Source of the DNA: Gemmatimonadota bacterium
Lineage (GTDB): Bacteria > Gemmatimonadota > Gemmatimonadetes > Gemmatimonadales > Gemmatimonadaceae
Direction: 5' to 3'
Length of the DNA stretch: 64,000 nt
Assembly: GCA_021413975.1 (NCBI GenBank)
Contig: JAIOPJ010000033.1
Location: 141,629-205,628 of the forward strand
Shown here piece by piece: positions 59,964 through 64,000 of this stretch. The translations under genes and the position numbers were made by a program. Each line of letters begins with the position of its first letter. Positions within the stretch are counted from its first letter, which is position 1. The notes beneath the pieces are model-generated. The model did not search any database. It saw only the letters and a list, made by a program, of their open reading frames with translations, and was not told the origin of the DNA.

Positions 59964-60847
59964 GAGCACCGTTGCGAGGCGCGATCACCGCACTCATCAC
60001 GCCCTTCACCGACCAGGGACGCGTGGACGAGGCAGCGCTCGGCGCGCTCGTCGACTGGCAGGTGACCGAGGGGATCCATGGTCTCGTCCCCGTCGGGTCC
60101 ACCGGCGAGGCCGTCACGCTCTCTCTGTCGGAACGGGAACGCATCGTGGCGATCACGGTCGAGCGCGTGGGGGGCCGGGTGCCGGTGATCGCCGGGGCCG
60201 GCTCCAACGACACCGCCGCGGCGATCACCGCGTCGCTCGCACTCGCCAAGGCCGGCGCGAGCCACCTGCTGCATGTCTCGCCGATGTACAACAAGCCGCC
60301 GCAGCGCGGCATCCTCGCGCATTTCCGCGCGATCGCCGACGCGGCGCCGGTGCCGATAGTGGTGTACAACGTGCCAGGGCGCACCGGGAGCAATGTGCTG
60401 CCCGAGACCACGCTGGCGCTGGCCGAGCATCCGAACATCTGCGCCGTGAAGGAGGCCTCGGGGGATCTCGGGCAGATCGACGAGATCATCCGCCACCGGC
60501 CCGCGGGGTTCGCGGTCCTCTCCGGAGATGACAGCCTCACGCTCGCCGTCATGGTCGCGGGCGGCGACGGCGTGATCTCGGTGATCTCCAACGCCGTCCC
60601 GCGCGCCTGCGCCGCGCTCGTCGAGTCCGCCGCCCGGGGCGACCTCGCGGCTGCACGCGCGGGGCATCATCGACTCGCGCCGCTCGTGGACGCGGCCTTC
60701 GCGGAATCGAACCCGATGCCGATCAAGGCGGCCCTCGCCCTGATGGGCCGGGCGCGCAATGTGCTGCGGTTGCCGCTCGTCCCCATGGACACCCGGCACG
60801 AACCCGCGTTGCGCGCGGCGCTTGCCGCGGCGGGGGTGAGCCTGTGA
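59960..60847 (+). CDS. dapA: 4-hydroxy-tetrahydrodipicolinate synthase
   Basis: The 295-residue TIM-barrel enzyme condenses pyruvate and aspartate semialdehyde. VPVGSTGEAVTLS, VSPMYNKPPQRG (Tyr), and the Schiff-base Lys in ICAVKEASGD are present. Overlaps dapB and dapD by 4 nt. Confidence 0.95.
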   Translation: MRAPLRGAITALITPFTDQGRVDEAALGALVDWQVTEGIHGLVPVGSTGEAVTLSLSERERIVAITVERVGGRVPVIAGAGSNDTAAAITASLALAKAGASHLLHVSPMYNKPPQRGILAHFRAIADAAPVPIVVYNVPGRTGSNVLPETTLALAEHPNICAVKEASGDLGQIDEIIRHRPAGFAVLSGDDSLTLAVMVAGGDGVISVISNAVPRACAALVESAARGDLAAARAGHHRLAPLVDAAFAESNPMPIKAALALMGRARNVLRLPLVPMDTRHEPALRAALAAAGVSL

Positions 60848-61698
60848 CCGGGCTCGATCGCCATGCGCTCGAGTCGCTCGTCGAGCGACTGTTCCCGCTC
60901 GCGGCCGACGAACTCCCTCCCGAGGCGGAGCGCGTGGTCGTCACGCTGCTCGGCGCACTCGAGTCGGGCGCGATCCGTGCCGCCGAGAAGGACGCCGCCG
61001 GCAACTGGAACGCGGTGCCGTGGGTGAAGCGGGGGATCCTGCTCGGGTTCCGCGTGGGGCGCATCGTGTCGCACGGCATCGAGGGCACGCCCTTCCACTT
61101 CTTCGACAAGCACACGTATCCGGCGCGTCCGCTCACGCTCGCCGACAACGTGCGCGTCGTGCCCGGCGGGTCGTCCGTCCGTCGCGGCGCCTATCTCGCC
61201 CCCGGCGTCGTCTGCATGCCGCCGATGTTCGTGAACGTCGGGAGTTGGGTCGGGGCGGGGACGATGATCGATTCGCATGCGCTCGTGGGGTCGTGCGCGC
61301 AGGTCGGCGCGCGGGTGCACCTGAGCGCGGCGGCGCAGATCGGTGGTGTGCTCGAGCCGGTGAACGCCTCGCCGGTGGTGATCGAGGACGACGTCACGGT
61401 CGGCGGGAACTGCGGTGTGTACGAGGGGACGGTGGTGCGCGAGAAGGCCGTGCTCGCGGCGGGAGTGATCCTCACGCGTGGCACGCCGGTGTTCGATCTC
61501 GTGCGCGAGCAGGTGTACCGCGGGACCCCCGAGAGGCCGCTCGAGATCCCGGCCGGCGCGGTGGTCGTTCCGGGTGCACGTGCGGTGAAGGGGGGCTTCG
61601 CCGCGGCGGAGGGCCTCTCGCTGCAGACGCCGCTCATCGTGAAGTACCGCGACGAACGGACCGATCTCGCGACCGCCCTCGAAGCGTGGCTGCGATGA
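60844..61698 (+). CDS. dapD: Tetrahydrodipicolinate N-succinyltransferase
   Basis: The 284-residue product has an N-terminal helical part and a left-handed beta-helix of hexapeptide repeats (about 105-215; VRRGAYLAPGVVCMPPMFVN, GTMIDSHALVGSCAQVGARV). It shows that diaminopimelate is made by the succinylase branch. DapC (aminotransferase) and DapF are not in the window. Start GTG 60844. Confidence 0.94.
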   Translation: MTGLDRHALESLVERLFPLAADELPPEAERVVVTLLGALESGAIRAAEKDAAGNWNAVPWVKRGILLGFRVGRIVSHGIEGTPFHFFDKHTYPARPLTLADNVRVVPGGSSVRRGAYLAPGVVCMPPMFVNVGSWVGAGTMIDSHALVGSCAQVGARVHLSAAAQIGGVLEPVNASPVVIEDDVTVGGNCGVYEGTVVREKAVLAAGVILTRGTPVFDLVREQVYRGTPERPLEIPAGAVVVPGARAVKGGFAAAEGLSLQTPLIVKYRDERTDLATALEAWLR

Positions 61699-61712
61699 CG
61701 CGCCCGCGGTGA
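61695..61712 (+). other. Five-codon open reading frame joining dapD and aroA
   Basis: An ATG overlapping the dapD stop begins five codons (Met-Thr-Arg-Pro-Arg) whose TGA overlaps the aroA ATG. It could carry ribosomes from dapD to aroA by reinitiation. Confidence 0.35.
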
Positions 61713-62965
61713 TGGCCCCACTGCGGGTTCCCGGCGACAAGTCGATCTCGCACCGCGCGCTCATGCTCGCGGTGCTCGGTCAGGGCCGATCCCGCATCCG
61801 CGGGTTGCTGCGGTCCGCCGACGTGGAATCGACCGCGACGGTGCTCCGCGGGCTCGGCGCGAGCATCCCCGATCTCGCCTCGGGGACGATCGAGATCGCG
61901 GGGCTCGGACTCCGTGGGCTCCGCGAGCCCACGCGACCACTCGACTGCGGCAACAGTGGTACGACCGCTCGGCTCATGGCCGGCATCATCGCGGGGGCGG
62001 GCCTCAGGGCGCGCCTCGTGGGCGACGCGAGTCTGAGCGCACGCCCCATGCGGCGCGTCGCGGCACCGCTCGAGGCCATGGGTGCGCGCGTGGAGCTCCC
62101 CGAGCATGGGGGCCTGCCGATGATGGTCCATGGCGGACCGTTGCACGGGCTGACCTGGCACTCCGAGGTCGCGAGCGCGCAGGTGAAGACCGCGATCCTG
62201 CTCGCCGGCCTCGTGGCCGACGTCCCCGTGGAGGTCCATGAGCCGGCCGCCACGCGCGATCACACCGAACGCATGCTCCAGGCGCGCGGGGTCGATGTGC
62301 GCACGGAGGACCACACGGTCACTCTCGTCCCTCGCGGGCGGCTCGATGCCGGCGACATCGACGTGCCGGGGGATCCGTCGAGCGCGACCTTCTTCGTGGG
62401 ACTCGCCGCGATCGGTGCGGCCGGCGACATCACCCTCGCCAACGTCGGCATCAATCCGGGGCGCACCGGCGCCTTCCGCGTGCTGCGGCGCATGGGCGTG
62501 ACCCTGCGCTACGCCGACGAACTGCTGCAGGGCGGCGAACCGGTGGCGACGGTGGTGGCGACCGGTGGCCCGCTGCGGGCGACGGTGGTGACGCCGGACG
62601 AGGTCCCCTCGCTCATCGACGAGCTCCCGCTGATCGCCTGCGTCGCCGCCCGTGCCGCCGGCGAGACCCGCGTGACCGGTGCCGCCGAACTCCGCGTGAA
62701 GGAGAGCGACCGGATCCGCGCCGTGGTCTCCAACCTGCGCGCCATCGGTGCCGACGCCGAGGAACTCCCGGACGGCTTCGTCGTGCGCGGCGGTGACGGT
62801 CCTCTGCGGGGCCGGGTGACGACGCATGGCGACCATCGCATCGCGATGGCGTTCGGCGTGCTCGGCGCGCTGGCGGGCAATGCGATCGAGCTCGACGACC
62901 CATCGTGCGTCGCCGTCTCCTACCCTAACTTCTGGGATGACCTCGCCCGTGTCCGACTCCGCTGA
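61712..62965 (+). CDS. aroA: 3-phosphoshikimate 1-carboxyvinyltransferase (EPSP synthase)
   Basis: AroA makes EPSP in the aromatic pathway. The 417-residue product begins MAPLRVPGDKSISHRALMLA, with LDCGNSGTTARLMAGIIAG, and later a VKESDRI motif and GDHRIAMAFGVLGALAGN. A GTG at 61709 is an equal alternative start. The cmk start lies inside its 3' end (29-nt overlap). Confidence 0.95.
   Translation: MAPLRVPGDKSISHRALMLAVLGQGRSRIRGLLRSADVESTATVLRGLGASIPDLASGTIEIAGLGLRGLREPTRPLDCGNSGTTARLMAGIIAGAGLRARLVGDASLSARPMRRVAAPLEAMGARVELPEHGGLPMMVHGGPLHGLTWHSEVASAQVKTAILLAGLVADVPVEVHEPAATRDHTERMLQARGVDVRTEDHTVTLVPRGRLDAGDIDVPGDPSSATFFVGLAAIGAAGDITLANVGINPGRTGAFRVLRRMGVTLRYADELLQGGEPVATVVATGGPLRATVVTPDEVPSLIDELPLIACVAARAAGETRVTGAAELRVKESDRIRAVVSNLRAIGADAEELPDGFVVRGGDGPLRGRVTTHGDHRIAMAFGVLGALAGNAIELDDPSCVAVSYPNFWDDLARVRLR
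62926..62931 (+). promoter_or_regulatory. -10 of cmk inside aroA, leaderless
   Basis: TAACTT ends 5 nt before the cmk ATG at 62937, within the aroA coding sequence. Confidence 0.45.
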
Positions 62966-63644
62966 GCGCCGCCGTCCGCTCGTGGTCGCCATCGACGGCC
63001 CGGCCGCGTCGGGGAAGTCGTCGACCGCCAAATGGGTCGCGTCGGAGCTCGGCATGCGCCACGTCGACTCGGGAGCCCTGTACCGCGCCGCGACCGCGAG
63101 CGCGCTGCGGCGGGAGCCCGACAGTGCCAAGTGGACCGAGGACCTCGTGCTCGCTGCATCCTCGACCGTCACGCTGGTCGCCGGCGAGACCACCTTCCAC
63201 GCCAGGCTGGATGGCGCGGCCGCGGAAGCCGAACTCCGCGGAAAGGATGTCACGTCGCGGGTGTCCCTGGTGGCGAGGATGCCCCGGGTGCGCGAGTGGG
63301 TGAACGGGCTCGTGCGGCAGGCGGCGGAAGGGCATCCGGTGGTGGTGGACGGCCGCGACATGGGGACGGCGGTGTTCCCTCAGGCCCGGGTCAAGATCTT
63401 CCTCGTGGCCGATCCGTGGGAGCGAGCGAAGCGCCGGCTCATCCAGCGGTTCGAGCGGCAGCCCACCGAGGCCGAGATCGCCGAGGAGACCGATACGCTG
63501 GTGCACCGGGACGCCAAGGACGAGTCGCAGACGCAGCGGGCGGTCGACGCGGTGCTGATCGACACGACCTACCTCACGCAGGAGGAGCAGGTCGCACGGA
63601 TCGTGGCACTCGCCCGGCAGTCACAGCGGGCCTCGGCGGGCTGA
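62937..63644 (+). CDS. cmk: Cytidylate kinase
   Basis: Cmk phosphorylates CMP and dCMP. The 235-residue product from ATG 62937 has VAIDGPAASGKSSTAKWVA (P-loop), DSGALYRAAT and DGRDMGTAVFPQARVK. The aroA-cmk-rpsA order is common in bacteria and supports the naming of the next gene. Confidence 0.94.
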   Translation: MTSPVSDSAERRRPLVVAIDGPAASGKSSTAKWVASELGMRHVDSGALYRAATASALRREPDSAKWTEDLVLAASSTVTLVAGETTFHARLDGAAAEAELRGKDVTSRVSLVARMPRVREWVNGLVRQAAEGHPVVVDGRDMGTAVFPQARVKIFLVADPWERAKRRLIQRFERQPTEAEIAEETDTLVHRDAKDESQTQRAVDAVLIDTTYLTQEEQVARIVALARQSQRASAG

Positions 63645-63722
63645 CCGGGACCGGCGGTCAGGTCCACGGGTGCGGTCCCCCGTGGCGGAGGGCAGGTCCA
63701 ACGGCGGCAAGCGGTTGCGCAG

Positions 63723-63751
63723 TTGACCCACCCCCCTTCGGCGGGTATGCT
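63723..63751 (+). promoter_or_regulatory. Promoter of the probable rpsA gene
   Basis: TTGACC (63723-63728), 17-nt spacer, TATGCT (63746-63751): the closest to consensus in the window along with infC, with the same TTGACC. Confidence 0.8.
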
Positions 63752-63755
63752 TCAA

Positions 63756-63794
63756 GGCTCCCGTGGTCCGGTCCGTCCGGCCGCGGGAGCCTTT
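63756..63794 (+). promoter_or_regulatory. Strong hairpin at the 5' end of the probable rpsA transcript
   Basis: GGCTCCCG (63756-63763) pairs with CGGGAGCC (63784-63791); inside it CCGG pairs with CCGG (68-71 with 77-80). TTT follows at 63792. It may end the cmk transcript, or be a leader structure for autoregulation, as the predicted start site is near 63758. Confidence 0.55.
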
Positions 63795-63861
63795 CCCGTC
63801 CCACCCACCCCACGCCTCGACGCGGCGAGCCGAACACTCCGCGGAATTGGAGCACCACACC

Positions 63862-64000
63862 ATGACCGGCATCGAGATCGAAGAGACCGAGACCCTGTCG
63901 CCCGAAGCGATCGCGCGCAAGAAGCGGGACGCCCAGAAGGCACAGCTGCGCCCCCTCGCCAACCGCCGCCCCGAACTGTACGACGAGGACGAGCTGTCCT
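63862..64000 (+). CDS. rpsA: Probable 30S ribosomal protein S1, N-terminal fragment
   Basis: Only 46 codons lie in the window (from ATG 63862), ending LANRRPELYDEDELS. This acidic, charged N-terminus precedes the first S1 domain in related proteins, but no S1 domain is visible yet. The name rests on the conserved cmk-rpsA order, the strong promoter and the structured leader. It has no Shine-Dalgarno directly upstream. Confidence 0.55.
   Translation, partial: MTGIEIEETETLSPEAIARKKRDAQKAQLRPLANRRPELYDEDELS

Noticed and set aside
1..64000. CRISPR arrays, prophage, insertion sequences or toxin-antitoxin islands
   Set aside because: No regularly spaced repeats, transposase, integrase or phage genes are seen. 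Gene content is core metabolism and information processing.

Overview
The window is a high-GC bacterial chromosome segment, densely packed with housekeeping genes and free of phage, transposons and CRISPR. The gene set is Gram-negative: a Wza-type polysaccharide exporter, a heptose-7-phosphate kinase, an outer-membrane barrel and the DapD succinylase route. Start codons are often GTG or TTG, many operons have 4-bp stop/start overlaps, and one protein carries a type IV pilin-like domain. Together these suggest the phylum Gemmatimonadota. That placement is an inference from gene content and style, not a database result.

Layout. 1-5.3 kb: envelope polysaccharide genes (partial exporter, GT4 glycosyltransferase, HldE-type kinase), two tRNAs and an arylsulfotransferase-like protein. 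5.4-11.3 kb: EamA transporter, CCA-adding enzyme, type II asparaginase, a carboxymuconolactone decarboxylase-like protein, obgE and dprA. 11.3-12.0 kb: the only long non-coding stretch, unusually AT-rich, with perfect DnaA boxes (candidate replication origin). 12.0-19.4 kb: hemW, hrcA, a membrane Ser/Thr kinase, dnaJ, prmA, rsmE and a HIT protein. 19.5-29.7 kb: rpsU-yqeY-mutS2-dnaG operon, then a zinc-ribbon protein, recJ, rsmD and a pilin-like/PQQ-propeller fusion. 29.7-33.4 kb: coaD, a partner-switching module (STAS, anti-sigma kinase, PP2C phosphatase) and rsmA. 33.4-35.7 kb: rex with its own operator, an exonuclease and a metallo-beta-lactamase-fold hydrolase. 35.7-41.3 kb: infC-rpmI-rplT with a long leader, pheS-pheT, a coiled-coil protein and zapA. 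42-51.5 kb: rny-folD-xseA-xseB-ispA, dxs-nadK and recN. 51.5-55.8 kb: an outer-membrane barrel, a glycosidase-like protein, crcB and two tRNAs. 55.8-64 kb: a DapE-like peptidase, asd-lysC-dapB-dapA-dapD (diaminopimelate/lysine), aroA, cmk and the start of probable rpsA.

The most informative signals lie between genes. Many starts lack a Shine-Dalgarno sequence. One group has a TANNNT -10 hexamer 5-9 nt before the start codon, which implies leaderless mRNA; in four places the stop codon of the upstream gene is itself the first half of the next gene's -10. A second group has a pyrimidine-rich leader drawn from a repeated sequence family, whose purine-rich complement follows the ends of other transcripts. 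Strong promoters of the TTGNNN-17/18-TANNNT type precede hrcA, rpsU, infC, rex, probable rpsA and tRNA genes. The infC leader carries an attenuator-like hairpin, and infC itself appears to start at ATC.
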